A stretch of DNA of 64,000 bases. It comes from Streptococcus parasanguinis (GTDB lineage Bacteria; Bacillota; Bacilli; Lactobacillales; Streptococcaceae). This document shows, piece after piece, positions 8,885 through 20,407 of the stretch. Position 1 is the first letter of the stretch. Every line of letters begins with the position of its first letter. The notes below the pieces were generated by a model. That model did not search any database, was not told where the DNA came from, and saw only the letters and a program-made list of their open reading frames with translations. The translations under genes and the position numbers were made by a program. The stretch spans positions 586,501-650,500 of the forward strand of contig NZ_CP134147.1 in the NCBI RefSeq assembly GCF_032163505.1, in the 5' to 3' direction.

Positions 8885-9103
8885 ATGAAAAACCTGTATG
8901 ATGTTCAACAATTTTTAAAACGTTTTGGAATCATCATTTACGTAGGGAAGCGCCTCTATGACATCGAATTGATGAAAATTGAGCTTCAACGTCTTTATGA
9001 TGCAGGCCTGATGGAGCGGCTCGATTATTTAGAAGCCGATACCGTTTTAAGAAGAGAACACAAGCAAGAATTAGAATTTTTGAAAAAGAGTGAGGTAGAG
9101 TAA
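8885..9103 (+). CDS. yqgQ: YqgQ family protein (DUF910)
   Basis: 72 residues, matching the YqgQ family in length and sequence (NLYDVQQFLKRFGIIIYVGK, then LMKIELQRLYDAGLM). It is a small helical protein of unknown function, in Bacillus found near glcK. ATG 8885 was chosen over ATG 8879 because 8879 falls directly after the -10 box and probably lies before the transcription start. No Shine-Dalgarno is visible for either. It overlaps the next gene by one base (TAATG), so the two are coupled. Confidence 0.85.
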   Translation: MKNLYDVQQFLKRFGIIIYVGKRLYDIELMKIELQRLYDAGLMERLDYLEADTVLRREHKQELEFLKKSEVE

Positions 9104-9486
9104 TGGGAAATATCATTGTTTGGTTGGCTATTTTAGGAGTATTTGGATGGATGGCATTTAATTATTTCCGCATCCGTAAAGCTGCTAAATTTGTGGACAA
9201 TGCTACTTTTGAAGAGCTGATTCGTCAAGGGCAGTTGATTGACTTGCGAGAGCCAGCTGAGTTTCATGCCAAGCATATTTTAGGAGCACGCAACATTCCT
9301 TCTACTCAGTTGAAATTGAGTCTTGCAGCCTTGCGCAAAGACAAACCAATTTTGCTCTATGAGAATAGCCGTAGTTCGCGTGTAACCAATGCGGCTCTCT
9401 TTCTCAAGAAAAAAGGTTATACAGACATTTATGTCTTGTCTTATGGTCTTGATTCTTGGAATGGGAAAGTGAAAAAAGACGCTTAA
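9103..9486 (+). CDS. Membrane-anchored rhodanese-like domain protein lacking the catalytic Cys
   Basis: 127 residues. TM helix at about residues 2-20, then a single rhodanese-like domain (LIDLREPAEFHAKHILGARNIP is the typical CH2A-type segment). The active-site loop, normally a Cys followed by a short cradle ending in Arg, reads LLYENSRSSR: the Cys position is Glu. The domain should be unable to carry a persulfide and may act as a binding or scaffold module. It is co-transcribed with yqgQ, as in other streptococci. Confidence 0.9.
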   Translation: MGNIIVWLAILGVFGWMAFNYFRIRKAAKFVDNATFEELIRQGQLIDLREPAEFHAKHILGARNIPSTQLKLSLAALRKDKPILLYENSRSSRVTNAALFLKKKGYTDIYVLSYGLDSWNGKVKKDA

Positions 9487-9493
9487 TAAAAAG

Positions 9494-9531
9494 AGCTCTA
9501 ACTGCAGCAAATGTGTGGTTAGAGCTTTTTT
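9494..9531. terminator. Bidirectional intrinsic terminator
   Basis: AGCTCTAAC at 9494-9502 pairs with GTTAGAGCT at 9518-9526. T runs flank both sides (AATAAAAAG on the left, TTTTTT on the right), so it can serve both the rhodanese gene and the convergent pseudouridine synthase. Confidence 0.85.
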
Positions 9532-10255
9532 ATCTTGTTTTTTCAAGGAAATCTTTGACCCATGTGAGCTCTACCTCATTCAAAGGCCGGCTTTCGCCAG
9601 GTGCTAACTGAGGATCCAAAGTGAAGGGACCAAAAGACAAGCGTTTTAAGGTCATTACTTTGACTCCGATGGCCAAAAACATCTTTTTCACTTGGTGGTA
9701 TTTTCCTTCTGAGATTCGGACCTGGGCCTTGCTGTAGCTGGGGGTACTTTCTAGAATGGTCAAGGAGGCAGGCTTACAGATAGGGCCGTCCGTGAATGAA
9801 ATCCCATTCTGAAATTGCTCGATGTGGGCTGCATAAAGCGGGCCATTGACTTCTACCTCATAGACCTTCTCCACATGGTATTGAGGATGGAGCAGTTGAA
9901 AGCCTAAGGGACCATTATCTGTGAGGAGGAGCAAACCACTGGTATCGCGATCGAGGCGACCAAGCGGATAGAGATCTGGGTACTCTTGCTGAGGGTCCAC
10001 TAGATCGATCACCGTTGGATGGTGGGCGTCTCTTTTAGCGGTAACAGCCCCGATTGGTTTATGGAGCATGTAGTAGTGGTGACGCGGTTCTTGAATGATT
10101 CGTTCCCCGATTTGAATCTGTTGGAGTCCAGGGTCGATGTTTTGGGATAGCTTTTGAGCTGGTAGGTGATCGACCAAGATTTGCCTTCGGGCCAGAAGTT
10201 GTTTGATGTCTTTGCGAGTGTACTGATGGTTTGCCATCAATTGATCTAATCTCAT
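9530..10255 (-). CDS. 16S rRNA pseudouridine synthase, RsuA family
   Basis: About 241 residues. An N-terminal S4 RNA-binding domain (MRLDQLMANHQYTRKDIKQL) is followed by a pseudouridine synthase domain with the family motif GRLDRDTSGLLLLT, whose Asp is catalytic. RsuA modifies U516 of 16S rRNA, and relatives can act on other sites. The frame is open 30 codons further upstream, but ATG at 10255 is chosen because AAAGAGG precedes it at normal spacing and the S4 domain begins there. An extended -10 (TGATACACT) lies upstream on the minus strand. Confidence 0.9.
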   Translation of the reverse strand: MRLDQLMANHQYTRKDIKQLLARRQILVDHLPAQKLSQNIDPGLQQIQIGERIIQEPRHHYYMLHKPIGAVTAKRDAHHPTVIDLVDPQQEYPDLYPLGRLDRDTSGLLLLTDNGPLGFQLLHPQYHVEKVYEVEVNGPLYAAHIEQFQNGISFTDGPICKPASLTILESTPSYSKAQVRISEGKYHQVKKMFLAIGVKVMTLKRLSFGPFTLDPQLAPGESRPLNEVELTWVKDFLEKTR

Positions 10256-10382
10256 GGAAGCCTCTTTTTCTGAAATTCTTATCATCAGTGTATCATGAAA
10301 AGAAAAGGAAATCGAGTCGGAGAAAAGAAATGAGGATGAAAACATTTACAACTAGCTGAACTGTGTTTTTTAGATAGGACTG

Positions 10383-10391
10383 TGGTATAAT
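10383..10391 (+). promoter_or_regulatory. Extended -10 promoter of typA
   Basis: TGGTATAAT about 43 bases before the typA start. No convincing -35 is seen. Confidence 0.65.
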
Positions 10392-10433
10392 TGTTCAGTT
10401 AGAAATATTATTTAAAATTTTATAGAGGAAATC

Positions 10434-12281
10434 ATGACAAAATTAAGAGAAGATATTCGTAACGTTGCGATCATTGCCCACGTTGACCATGGTAAAACAA
10501 CCTTGGTAGACGAATTGTTGAAACAATCGCACACCTTGGATGAACGTAAAGAATTGCAAGAACGTGCAATGGACTCAAACGATCTTGAAAAAGAACGTGG
10601 GATCACGATCCTTGCTAAAAATACAGCCGTTGCTTATAACGGAACTCGAATCAATATCATGGACACACCAGGACACGCGGACTTTGGTGGAGAAGTGGAA
10701 CGGATCATGAAAATGGTCGATGGGGTTGTACTGGTCGTAGATGCCTACGAGGGAACCATGCCTCAGACGCGTTTCGTATTGAAAAAAGCCTTGGAACAAG
10801 ATCTTGTTCCGATCGTTGTTGTCAATAAAATCGATAAACCATCTGCTCGTCCAGAAGAAGTTGTAGACGAAGTTCTTGAACTGTTCATCGAATTAGGTGC
10901 GGATGATGACCAATTGGAATTCCCAGTTGTTTATGCATCAGCGATCAACGGAACCTCTTCACTTTCAGATGATCCAGCTGATCAAGAGCACACAATGGCA
11001 CCGATCTTTGATACCATCATTGATCACATCCCAGCTCCAGTTGATAACTCAGATGAGCCTCTTCAATTCCAAGTATCCCTGCTTGATTACAACGACTTCG
11101 TTGGACGTATCGGTATCGGACGTGTCTTCCGTGGTACTGTAAAAGTTGGGGACCAAGTAACCCTTTCTAAATTGGATGGAACGACTAAGAACTTCCGTGT
11201 TACCAAACTCTTTGGTTTCTTTGGTTTAGAACGTCGTGAAATTCAAGAGGCTAAAGCGGGTGACTTGATTGCTATCTCTGGTATGGAAGATATCTTCGTT
11301 GGAGAAACCATCACACCGACAGACGCAGTTGAAGCTCTTCCAATCCTTCACATCGATGAGCCAACGCTTCAAATGACCTTCTTGGTCAACAACTCACCAT
11401 TTGCTGGTCGCGAAGGGAAATGGGTAACCTCACGTAAAGTCGAAGAACGCTTGCAAGCGGAATTGCAAACAGACGTCTCTCTTCGTGTTGACCCAACTGA
11501 CTCACCTGATAAATGGACAGTTTCAGGACGTGGGGAATTGCACTTGTCTATCTTGATCGAAACCATGCGTCGTGAAGGATACGAATTGCAAGTATCTCGT
11601 CCAGAAGTTATTATCAAGGAAATTGATGGTGTCCAATGTGAACCATTTGAGCGCGTGCAAATCGACACACCAGAAGAATACCAAGGATCTGTTATCCAAA
11701 GCCTTTCTGAACGTAAGGGTGAAATGTTGGATATGATCTCAACTGGTAACGGTCAAACTCGTTTGGTCTTCCTTGTTCCAGCGCGTGGTTTGATTGGATA
11801 CTCAACAGAGTTCTTGTCAATGACACGTGGTTACGGAATCATGAACCACACCTTTGATCAATACTTGCCAGTGATTCCAGGAGAAATCGGTGGACGTCAC
11901 CGTGGTGCTCTTGTTTCAATCGATAACGGAAAAGCAACCACTTACTCTATTATGTCTATCGAAGAACGTGGTACGATCTTTGTCAATCCAGGTACAGAAG
12001 TTTACGAAGGAATGATCATTGGTGAAAACTCTCGTGAGAACGACTTGACCGTAAACATTACGAAAGCAAAACAAATGACCAACGTTCGTTCCGCTACTAA
12101 GGACCAAACAGCGGTTATCAAGACTCCTCGTATCTTGACCTTGGAAGAATCTCTTGAGTTCTTGAACGACGATGAGTACATGGAAGTAACACCGGAATCT
12201 ATCCGTTTGCGGAAACAAATCTTGAACAAAGCAGAACGCGAAAAAGCAAATAAAAAGAAAAAATCAGCAGCTGCTGAATAA
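10434..12281 (+). CDS. typA: Translational GTPase TypA/BipA
   Basis: 615-residue ribosome-associated GTPase of the EF-G group, involved in 50S assembly and stress or cold growth. G1 is AHVDHGKT, G3 is [10 protein letters not shown], and G4 is [12 protein letters not shown]-like domains III and V and the BipA-specific C-terminal domain ([18 protein letters not shown]) follow, ending in a Lys-rich tail. Codon usage is strongly biased, typical of a highly expressed gene. It has its own extended -10 promoter and is followed closely by a small membrane-protein gene. Confidence 0.97.
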   Translation: MTKLREDIRNVAIIAHVDHGKTTLVDELLKQSHTLDERKELQERAMDSNDLEKERGITILAKNTAVAYNGTRINIMDTPGHADFGGEVERIMKMVDGVVLVVDAYEGTMPQTRFVLKKALEQDLVPIVVVNKIDKPSARPEEVVDEVLELFIELGADDDQLEFPVVYASAINGTSSLSDDPADQEHTMAPIFDTIIDHIPAPVDNSDEPLQFQVSLLDYNDFVGRIGIGRVFRGTVKVGDQVTLSKLDGTTKNFRVTKLFGFFGLERREIQEAKAGDLIAISGMEDIFVGETITPTDAVEALPILHIDEPTLQMTFLVNNSPFAGREGKWVTSRKVEERLQAELQTDVSLRVDPTDSPDKWTVSGRGELHLSILIETMRREGYELQVSRPEVIIKEIDGVQCEPFERVQIDTPEEYQGSVIQSLSERKGEMLDMISTGNGQTRLVFLVPARGLIGYSTEFLSMTRGYGIMNHTFDQYLPVIPGEIGGRHRGALVSIDNGKATTYSIMSIEERGTIFVNPGTEVYEGMIIGENSRENDLTVNITKAKQMTNVRSATKDQTAVIKTPRILTLEESLEFLNDDEYMEVTPESIRLRKQILNKAEREKANKKKKSAAAE

Positions 12282-12304
12282 TATGGAGAGAAAGGAGAAA
12301 CAAA

Positions 12305-12553
12305 ATGGTCTATTTTATCTTAGGGATTTTGATTCTCCTTTTTTACCTTTTTATGACCCCCAAAAGTATTCGTGGTACCTTAAACAGTGTCACAATGGTG
12401 GTCTTGATCGTCTCCATTATCGTACTGACTTGTCTGGCCATTTTTCAGATATTCCAACTACCGTCTGAGTTTTTTGTCGGTGCCTTTCTCGCCTTTGTTG
12501 GCTACCTGGCTTTGGTGGATATTTCCAAAATGACGACCAAACAGAAAAAATAA
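12305..12553 (+). CDS. Small membrane protein, DUF3165 family
   Basis: 82 residues with three hydrophobic segments (about 2-17, 27-47 and 52-72) and a short basic C-terminus. It matches the streptococcal DUF3165 family in size and in position between typA and murD. The function is unknown. AAAGGAG (12291-12297) gives a good ribosome site, and an intrinsic terminator follows directly. Confidence 0.8.
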   Translation: MVYFILGILILLFYLFMTPKSIRGTLNSVTMVVLIVSIIVLTCLAIFQIFQLPSEFFVGAFLAFVGYLALVDISKMTTKQKK

Positions 12554-12570
12554 ACGCTGACGTGATTTTT

Positions 12571-12589
12571 AAAGCCCTTTGGGCTTTTT
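12571..12589 (+). terminator. Intrinsic terminator before murD
   Basis: AAAGCCC / GGGCTTT with a TTT loop and a T run. It separates typA-DUF3165 from the division cluster. Confidence 0.85.
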
Positions 12590-12643
12590 AATTTTGCTAA
12601 AAAAAGGTAAAATAGAGAGTGATAAAAATGGAGCGAAGAAATC

Positions 12644-13993
12644 ATGAAATTTGTGAAACAATTTGAAAATAAAAAGGTTCTTGTATTAGGTTTGGCGAAG
12701 TCAGGCGAGTCAGCTGCCCGTTTGTTGGATCGCTTAGGAGCGATTGTGACCGTCAATGATGGCAAACCTTTTGAAGAAAATCCAGCAGCACAAAGTTTAC
12801 TGGAAGAAGGGATTAAAGTTGTGACAGGAGGTCACCCTCTGGAATTGTTGGATGAAGACTTTGCAGTCATGGTCAAAAATCCAGGAATCCCTTATTCTAA
12901 TCCAATGGTTGAAAAAGCGCTTGAAAAAGGCATTCCAGTCCTCACTGAAGTGGAATTGGCCTATCTGATTTCGGATGCGCCAATTATTGGGATTACAGGA
13001 TCAAACGGAAAAACGACGACGACAACCATGATCGGGGAAGTCTTGACGGCTGCCGGCCAAGGTGGTCTATTGTCTGGGAATATCGGTTTTCCAGCTAGTC
13101 AAGTTGCACAAACAGCAACAGAAAAGGATGTTCTGGTCATGGAATTGTCTTCTTTCCAATTGATGGGAATTGAAGCCTTCCATCCAGAGATTGCAGTGAT
13201 TACCAACCTCATGCCAACCCATATCGACTATCATGGTTCTTTTGAAAATTATGTAGCTGCCAAATGGAATCTTCAAAAGAATATGACAGAAAAAGATGTC
13301 ATTGTCTTGAACTTCAACCAAGACCTGACCAAGGAACTGGCTACAAAAACCAAGGCAAGGGTCCTTCCATTTTCAACGGTTGAAAAAGTGGACGGGGCTT
13401 ATTTGGAAGATGGACTTCTCAAGTTTAAGGGAGAAGTTGTTATGCGTGCAGATGAACTGGGCGTTCCAGGTAGTCACAATGTAGAGAATGCCTTGGCAAC
13501 GATTGCGGTTGCAAAAGTCCGGGGTGTGGAGAATGAGGTCATTAAAGAAACCTTGTCAGCCTTTGGAGGTGTCAAACACCGCCTTCAATATGTGGATGAA
13601 ATTCAAGGTGTCAAATTCTATAATGATAGTAAATCGACTAATATTTTAGCAACACAAAAAGCCCTTTCTGGTTTTGATAACAACAAGGTGATCTTGATTG
13701 CAGGGGGGCTCGATCGTGGCAATGAATTTGATGAATTGGTGCCTCACATTACTGGCATAAAGGAAATGGTGATTCTAGGGGAATCAGCTCCTCGAGTGAA
13801 ACGCGCAGCCGATAAAGCAGGCGTCCCTTATGTCGATGCGACAGATGTAGCAGATGCTACAAAGAAAGCCTTCGACTTGGCTAGCCCTGGCGATGTTGTA
13901 CTACTAAGTCCTGCCAATGCCAGCTGGGATATGTATCCGAATTTTGAAGTGCGTGGGGATGAATTCCTTGCTACAGTAAAAGGGTTGAAATAA
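12644..13993 (+). CDS. murD: UDP-N-acetylmuramoyl-L-alanine:D-glutamate ligase MurD
   Basis: 449-residue cytoplasmic ligase that adds D-Glu to UDP-MurNAc-L-Ala. The N-terminal Rossmann-like domain ([19 protein letters not shown]) binds UDP. The ATP loop is [17 protein letters not shown], and the C-terminal Mur ligase domain contains FYNDSKSTN and AGGLDRG. Length is normal. It is the first gene of the division and wall cluster and ends one base before murG. A weak TAAAAT lies at 12608-12613, so a promoter in the 12590-12640 gap is likely. Confidence 0.97.
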   Translation: MKFVKQFENKKVLVLGLAKSGESAARLLDRLGAIVTVNDGKPFEENPAAQSLLEEGIKVVTGGHPLELLDEDFAVMVKNPGIPYSNPMVEKALEKGIPVLTEVELAYLISDAPIIGITGSNGKTTTTTMIGEVLTAAGQGGLLSGNIGFPASQVAQTATEKDVLVMELSSFQLMGIEAFHPEIAVITNLMPTHIDYHGSFENYVAAKWNLQKNMTEKDVIVLNFNQDLTKELATKTKARVLPFSTVEKVDGAYLEDGLLKFKGEVVMRADELGVPGSHNVENALATIAVAKVRGVENEVIKETLSAFGGVKHRLQYVDEIQGVKFYNDSKSTNILATQKALSGFDNNKVILIAGGLDRGNEFDELVPHITGIKEMVILGESAPRVKRAADKAGVPYVDATDVADATKKAFDLASPGDVVLLSPANASWDMYPNFEVRGDEFLATVKGLK

Positions 13994-13994
13994 G

Positions 13995-15077
13995 ATGAAA
14001 AAAATAATGTTTACTGGTGGGGGAACCGTGGGACATGTGACCCTTAATCTCCTCTTGATTCCAAAATTTATCGAAGATGGATGGGAAGTCCATTATATTG
14101 GAGACAAAAAAGGAATCGAATACCAAGAGATCAAAAAGTCTGGCTTAGACGTACGCTTCCATTCAATTGCAACGGGGAAATTGCGCCGCTATTTCTCTTT
14201 CCAAAATATGATGGATGTGTTCAAGGTAGCTTGGGGGACGCTCCAGTCCATTGCAATCCTGCTTCGTGTGCGCCCACAAGTTCTCTTCTCAAAAGGAGGA
14301 TTTGTTTCTGTGCCACCAGTGATCGCAGCCCGACTCACGCGTGTCCCTGTCTATATCCATGAGTCGGATCTCTCAATGGGATTGGCCAATAAAATTGCTT
14401 ATAAATTCGCTACCAAGATGTACACGACTTTTGAGCAAGCTCATGGTTTAACAAAGAGTGAGCATATCGGTGCGGTAACCAAGGTCACAGATCATATTCC
14501 GACAACTTCTGAAGAATTAGAAGAAAAAACAAAAGGTTTCCGAAAAGACTTGCCGACTCTTCTCTTTGTCGGAGGATCAGCTGGTGCGCGTGTCTTTAAT
14601 GAATTTGTGACAGAGCACAAAGCAGAGCTCATGCAGCACTACAATATCATCAATTTGACAGGCGATTCAACATTGAATCAGGCTGAGGGCGGTTTGTATC
14701 GAGTGGATTATGTAACGGATCAGTATTTGCCAATGCTCCAGAAGGCTGATTTAGTGGTGACTAGAGGTGGGGCCAATACCTTGTTTGAACTCTTAGCTAT
14801 GAACAAACTCCATTTGATTGTACCGCTAGGAAAAGAAGCCAGCCGTGGCGATCAGATTGAAAATGCCCAATATTTTGTGGATAAAGGTTATGCAGAGCAA
14901 TTGCAGGAAGAGCAATTGACGCTCGAAACCTTTAATGAAACCATTCAAGAAATGTTGAAGCAAAGCCAAGTCTACCACCAAGCAATGGAAAAATCGACAG
15001 AACTCCTTTCACTAGACGATTTTTATGGTCTGCTTCAAAAAGATATCAGTAAGGGAAAAGATGACGGACGACAATAA
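13995..15077 (+). CDS. murG: UDP-GlcNAc:undecaprenyl-PP-MurNAc-pentapeptide GlcNAc transferase MurG
   Basis: 360-residue peripheral membrane GT28 glycosyltransferase that converts lipid I to lipid II. The N-terminal glycine-rich loop is [11 protein letters not shown]; the C-terminal UDP-GlcNAc site includes [12 protein letters not shown] and [11 protein letters not shown]. It starts one base after murD and overlaps the divIB start by 17 bases, so the three genes are coupled. Confidence 0.97.
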   Translation: MKKIMFTGGGTVGHVTLNLLLIPKFIEDGWEVHYIGDKKGIEYQEIKKSGLDVRFHSIATGKLRRYFSFQNMMDVFKVAWGTLQSIAILLRVRPQVLFSKGGFVSVPPVIAARLTRVPVYIHESDLSMGLANKIAYKFATKMYTTFEQAHGLTKSEHIGAVTKVTDHIPTTSEELEEKTKGFRKDLPTLLFVGGSAGARVFNEFVTEHKAELMQHYNIINLTGDSTLNQAEGGLYRVDYVTDQYLPMLQKADLVVTRGGANTLFELLAMNKLHLIVPLGKEASRGDQIENAQYFVDKGYAEQLQEEQLTLETFNETIQEMLKQSQVYHQAMEKSTELLSLDDFYGLLQKDISKGKDDGRQ

Positions 15078-16284
15078 AAAAACGCCAACGGATGACAAAA
15101 TTACAGAATTGTCAGCCTGGCAAAAAAGAAACAAAGAATATTTAGAAAAAAAAGCGCTTGAAAAAGCGGAAGAAGCTGAAAAAGAGGAAACTGAAAGCGA
15201 AGAAGCACAAGAAGACGAAGACCTTTCAGAAAAAGAAACAGCTTCCGTCTCAGAGGAAGAATCTGACGAACGAAAAGAGTCTGAAGAGGAAGATGAATCT
15301 GAGGCCGAAGAGGATCCAGAAGCAGATGGAGAAGGTTCAGAAGGAGAAGAGGATGATCCGGCTGTAGAGGAGCTAGATCCTTCAGAGAAGCAAGAGAAAA
15401 GGCCTTCATTCTTTAAAGGCTTAAAGACGAAAAAGCCAAAGAAGGAACCGACAGTGGCAAAACGCCATATCTATCGTGCCCTTCCGGTTATCGGAATCAG
15501 CTCGCTTGTCGCCCTTCTCTCCATCTATTTTTTAAGTCCCTTGTCCACACAGAAAGTGATTGAATTTTCAGGGAACAAAGCGGTTGATCAGCAACTCTTG
15601 TATGAAAAAAGTCGCATTAAGGAAGAAGATTATACTCTGACGACCTTCCTTCATAAATCGGTCTATGAACAAAATATGAAAACGGCTAGTCCATGGATCA
15701 AAGAGGTTCACATGCATTATCAATTTCCTGTGACCTTTAAAGTCAATATCGTGGAACACAAAGTGGTTGCCTATTATGTGACCGGAGAAGACCACTATCC
15801 AGTATTGGAAAATGGAGAAGTCGTTGAGACAGTAACTCCAGCTTCGGAATTGCCGTCCTCCTATATTAGCTTGAAATTCTCAGATCGAGAATTGGTTAGA
15901 CAATTTGTCCAAGAAATGAAGTCTATTTCTTCTTCCATTACGGATAAAATTGTTTCGGTTGATCTGACACCGAGCAAGGTCACCAAGGATCTGGTGACCA
16001 TCACCATGAAAAACGATAATAAAATCTTGGTGCCTGTTTCCCAAATTACCCGCAAGCTTCCTTATTATAAAGCCATTAGTAAGCAATTAGATGATGATTC
16101 GACTATCGATATGGAGGCTGGAGTTTTCAGCTATAGTGAACAATCCATCGCAGATGCCAAAGAGCAAGCTGAAAAAGAAAAGGCTGAAAGTACAGAAAAG
16201 CAAGAAGAACATTCTGAGGAAGCAAGCCAAGAACAGAATCAAGAACAGAATCCAGAAGGAGAAAATTCTTCTGGGAATGAGTAA
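15061..16284 (+). CDS. divIB: Cell division protein DivIB/FtsQ with long acidic N-terminal region
   Basis: 407-residue bitopic division protein that works with FtsL/DivIC at the septum. Residues 1 to about 135 are cytoplasmic and extremely acidic (long Glu/Asp/Ser runs around residues 38-105). TM is at about 139-160 ([20 protein letters not shown]). The POTRA domain begins after it ([20 protein letters not shown]) and the beta domain follows. The C-terminal 50 residues are again Glu/Gln-rich. ATG 15061 is chosen with GGGA just upstream; it lies inside the murG 3' end. Confidence 0.92.
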   Translation: MTDDNKKTPTDDKITELSAWQKRNKEYLEKKALEKAEEAEKEETESEEAQEDEDLSEKETASVSEEESDERKESEEEDESEAEEDPEADGEGSEGEEDDPAVEELDPSEKQEKRPSFFKGLKTKKPKKEPTVAKRHIYRALPVIGISSLVALLSIYFLSPLSTQKVIEFSGNKAVDQQLLYEKSRIKEEDYTLTTFLHKSVYEQNMKTASPWIKEVHMHYQFPVTFKVNIVEHKVVAYYVTGEDHYPVLENGEVVETVTPASELPSSYISLKFSDRELVRQFVQEMKSISSSITDKIVSVDLTPSKVTKDLVTITMKNDNKILVPVSQITRKLPYYKAISKQLDDDSTIDMEAGVFSYSEQSIADAKEQAEKEKAESTEKQEEHSEEASQEQNQEQNPEGENSSGNE

Positions 16285-16340
16285 AGCCCATAAATTATCT
16301 CAAATAATTGAAGAAAAAATGTCCATTTTAGGCTTCTTTG

Positions 16341-16349
16341 TGATATAAT
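16341..16349 (+). promoter_or_regulatory. Extended -10 promoter of ftsA-ftsZ
   Basis: TGATATAAT lies 77 bases before ftsA, in the 142-base gap after divIB. It gives ftsAZ an independent promoter within the division cluster. Confidence 0.65.
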
Positions 16350-16426
16350 GAAGTTTGGATAGTTCCAACTAAAAGGGCTATAAATAGATGTAAAGTGAAA
16401 ACAAATAAAGAGAGAGGACTGGTGTA

Positions 16427-17815
16427 ATGGCTAGAGACGGCTTTTTTACAGGTTTAGATATCGGTACTAGTTCAATAAAAGTATTGGTGGCAGAACATGT
16501 CAATGGAGAAATGAATGTAATTGGAGTCAGCAATGCAAAAAGTGCTGGCGTCAAAGATGGAATTATAGTAGATATCGAAGCTGCTTCAAATGCAATTAAA
16601 ACTGCAATCAGCCAAGCTGAAGAAAAAGCAGGGATTTCAATCAATCTAGTCAATGTTGGGTTGCCTGCAAACTTACTACAAATCGAAGCAACTCAAGGAA
16701 TGATTCCAGTCACAAGTGATTCGAAAGAAATCACAGATGCAGATGTTGAGAATGTTGTCAAATCTGCACTCACAAAAAGTATGACACCGGATCGTGAAGT
16801 AATCACCTTCATTCCTGAGGAATTCACAGTTGATGGTTTCCAAGGAATCCGCGATCCACGTGGAATGATGGGGATCCGACTTGAAATGCGTGGCCTTCTT
16901 TATACAGGACCTCGTACAATCTTGCACAATTTGCGTAAAACAGTCGAACGTGCAGGCTTACAAGTTGAAAACATCATCATTTCACCGCTTGCGATGATCA
17001 AAACAGTCTTGAATGAAGGCGAACGTGAATTCGGAGCAACGGTGATCGATATGGGTGGTGGCCAAACAACGGTGGCATCTGTTCGTAGCCAAGAACTTCA
17101 ATTTACAAATATCTACCAAGAAGGTGGCGATTATGTTACCAAAGATATTTCTAAAGTATTGAAAACTTCTCAAAAATTGGCAGAAGGCTTGAAGTTCAAC
17201 TATGGTGAAGCCTATGTGCCATCTGCTGGAAACGAAGTCTTCCATGTAGAAGTCATCGGTGAAGTAGAGCCAGTTGAAGTGACTGAGAAGTACTTAGCTG
17301 AAATCATTTCAGCACGTATCAAACACATCTTTGAGCAAATCAAACAAGACCTTGAGAGAAGACATCTGTTGGATCTTCCTGGTGGTATTGTGATTATCGG
17401 TGGAGGAGCGATCCTTCCTGGTGTTGAAGAATTGGCTCAAGAAGTCTTTGGTGTAAATGTGAAATTGTTTGTTCCAAATCAAATTGGAATTCGCAATCCA
17501 GCTTTTGCCCATGTAATTAGCTTGTCTGAATATGCAGGCAATTTGACAGATGTGGATATTATTGCTCAAGCTGCGGTTCATGGAGACGAAGTCTTGCGTC
17601 AACAACCGATTCAATTTGATCGTCCAGTGCAACCACAAGTACAACCACAACCTGCTGCTCCAGCACAACCGGTAGTACCTGCATACAATGCTGAGAAGAT
17701 TGAATCTCCAGTGGATACTCAAGAAATTCCAGCAGCAAGCAATGATAGCAAACAAGAACCAAAAACTACATTCACAGACCGAATGAAAAATTTGATCGGT
17801 AATATGTTTGATTAA
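16427..17815 (+). CDS. ftsA: Cell division protein FtsA
   Basis: 462-residue actin-like ATPase that tethers FtsZ to the membrane. Phosphate 1 motif is GLDIGTSSIKVLV, phosphate 2 is VIDMGGGQTT, the adenosine motif is IIGGGAILPG, and the SHS2/1C insert lies at about residues 80-165. Residues about 395-440 are a Pro/Gln-rich linker. The C-terminus ends in an amphipathic membrane-targeting helix (FTDRMKNLIGNMFD). It is 15 bases upstream of ftsZ. Confidence 0.97.
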   Translation: MARDGFFTGLDIGTSSIKVLVAEHVNGEMNVIGVSNAKSAGVKDGIIVDIEAASNAIKTAISQAEEKAGISINLVNVGLPANLLQIEATQGMIPVTSDSKEITDADVENVVKSALTKSMTPDREVITFIPEEFTVDGFQGIRDPRGMMGIRLEMRGLLYTGPRTILHNLRKTVERAGLQVENIIISPLAMIKTVLNEGEREFGATVIDMGGGQTTVASVRSQELQFTNIYQEGGDYVTKDISKVLKTSQKLAEGLKFNYGEAYVPSAGNEVFHVEVIGEVEPVEVTEKYLAEIISARIKHIFEQIKQDLERRHLLDLPGGIVIIGGGAILPGVEELAQEVFGVNVKLFVPNQIGIRNPAFAHVISLSEYAGNLTDVDIIAQAAVHGDEVLRQQPIQFDRPVQPQVQPQPAAPAQPVVPAYNAEKIESPVDTQEIPAASNDSKQEPKTTFTDRMKNLIGNMFD

Positions 17816-17824
17816 GGAGTGTAA

Positions 17825-19096
<1,272 letters not shown>

Positions 19097-19098
19097 TC

Positions 19099-19767
19099 AT
19101 GAATCTGGTAGAGAATGCTGATCTTGTTCGGCAACAAGTAGAAACAGCAAGAAACAAAGCTAACCGTCAAGATCAAGTTAATGTGATAGCTGTTACCAAG
19201 TATGTGGATGTTGCCACAACAGAAGCACTGGTGAAAACAGGTATCCAACATATCGGTGAAAATCGTGTCGATAAATTCCTAGAAAAGTATCAAGCTCTAA
19301 AAGAGTATGACCTCACTTGGCACTTGATTGGGAGCCTCCAACGGCGGAAAGTAAAAGACGTGATTAATCTCGTCGATTACTTTCATGCCTTGGATTCGGT
19401 GAAGCTGGCTCAAGAAATTCAAAAGCGAGCAGAACACCCGATCAAGTGTTTCCTCCAAGTGAACATTTCTGGTGAAGAAAGTAAGCATGGATTTGCACCC
19501 GATGAACTGGATGATGTTTTAGCGGAAATCGCACAGCTGGACAAAATTGAAATTGTTGGTTTAATGACGATGGCTCCTTTTGAGGCTAGTCAAGAAGAGT
19601 TGCAGGATATTTTTTCAAAAACTCACCAACTTCAGAAACAACTAGAAAAGAAACAATTAAAAAATATGCCTTTTTCAGAACTAAGTATGGGTATGAGTCG
19701 TGACTTTGAAGTAGCCATTGCGAACGGAGCGACTTATGTAAGAATTGGGACATCATTTTTTAAATAG
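19099..19767 (+). CDS. ylmE: PLP homeostasis protein YggS/YlmE
   Basis: 222 residues, single-domain PLP-binding TIM-barrel protein of the YggS/COG0325 family, implicated in vitamin B6 and amino acid homeostasis. The PLP lysine is in IAVTKYVD, and GENRVDKFLEK and SMGMSRDFEVAI are family signatures. It begins 2 bases after ftsZ, as is usual in streptococci, and is followed by sepF. Confidence 0.94.
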   Translation: MNLVENADLVRQQVETARNKANRQDQVNVIAVTKYVDVATTEALVKTGIQHIGENRVDKFLEKYQALKEYDLTWHLIGSLQRRKVKDVINLVDYFHALDSVKLAQEIQKRAEHPIKCFLQVNISGEESKHGFAPDELDDVLAEIAQLDKIEIVGLMTMAPFEASQEELQDIFSKTHQLQKQLEKKQLKNMPFSELSMGMSRDFEVAIANGATYVRIGTSFFK

Positions 19768-19776
19768 GAAAGAACT

Positions 19777-20406
19777 ATGTCATTAAAAGATAAATTTAAC
19801 AACTTTATTGACTACTTCACAGAAGACGGTGAAGAAGTAGAAGTTCGCGAGGCAAAAGCAGCTGGGGCGGAAACACAACCAGTTCCACAGCCACAGCCGA
19901 CTCCTCAAGTGACTTCTTCACGTCCACAGATTAGTCAAAGAGAACCAGTAAAACCAAAACCGACTCCTGTCGCACCTGTTACGACTCCAGTGTCTACAGC
20001 GGCAGTGAAGGAACCTGTTTCAACAACGAAAAATACATCTGAAAATATTACTCGCTTGCATGAACGTCAACGTGAATTGGCTGCTAATCGTGCGAATACA
20101 GATGAAAAGATTACCATTGATGTACGCTATCCCCGCAAATACGAGGAAGCGACTGAAATTGTTGATCTATTACTATCTAATGAGAGTATCTTGATTGACT
20201 TCCAATATATGACTGAAGTACAAGCACGTCGTTGTTTAGATTATTTGGATGGGGCTCGTTATGTTTTAGCAGGAAATCTTCGTCGTGTTGCAAGTACCAT
20301 GTACTTGTTGACTCCAATTAATGTAGTCGTTAACATTGAAGATATCCGCCTTCCAAATGATGTGGAAGTGACAGAATTTGACTATGATATGAAACGTAAT
20401 CGTTAA
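19777..20406 (+). CDS. sepF: Cell division protein SepF
   Basis: 209-residue division factor that bundles FtsZ and tethers it to the membrane. The N-terminal amphipathic helix is [15 protein letters not shown] Pro/Gln/Thr-rich linker at about residues 30-105 precedes the SepF core ([19 protein letters not shown] through [13 protein letters not shown]). It lies between ylmE and ylmG in the conserved order. Confidence 0.95.
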   Translation: MSLKDKFNNFIDYFTEDGEEVEVREAKAAGAETQPVPQPQPTPQVTSSRPQISQREPVKPKPTPVAPVTTPVSTAAVKEPVSTTKNTSENITRLHERQRELAANRANTDEKITIDVRYPRKYEEATEIVDLLLSNESILIDFQYMTEVQARRCLDYLDGARYVLAGNLRRVASTMYLLTPINVVVNIEDIRLPNDVEVTEFDYDMKRNR

Positions 20407-20407
20407 G

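Noticed and set aside
10256-10345. 30-codon N-terminal extension of the RsuA-type gene
   Set aside because: No ribosome site; the S4 domain begins at 10255, with AAAGAGG in front.
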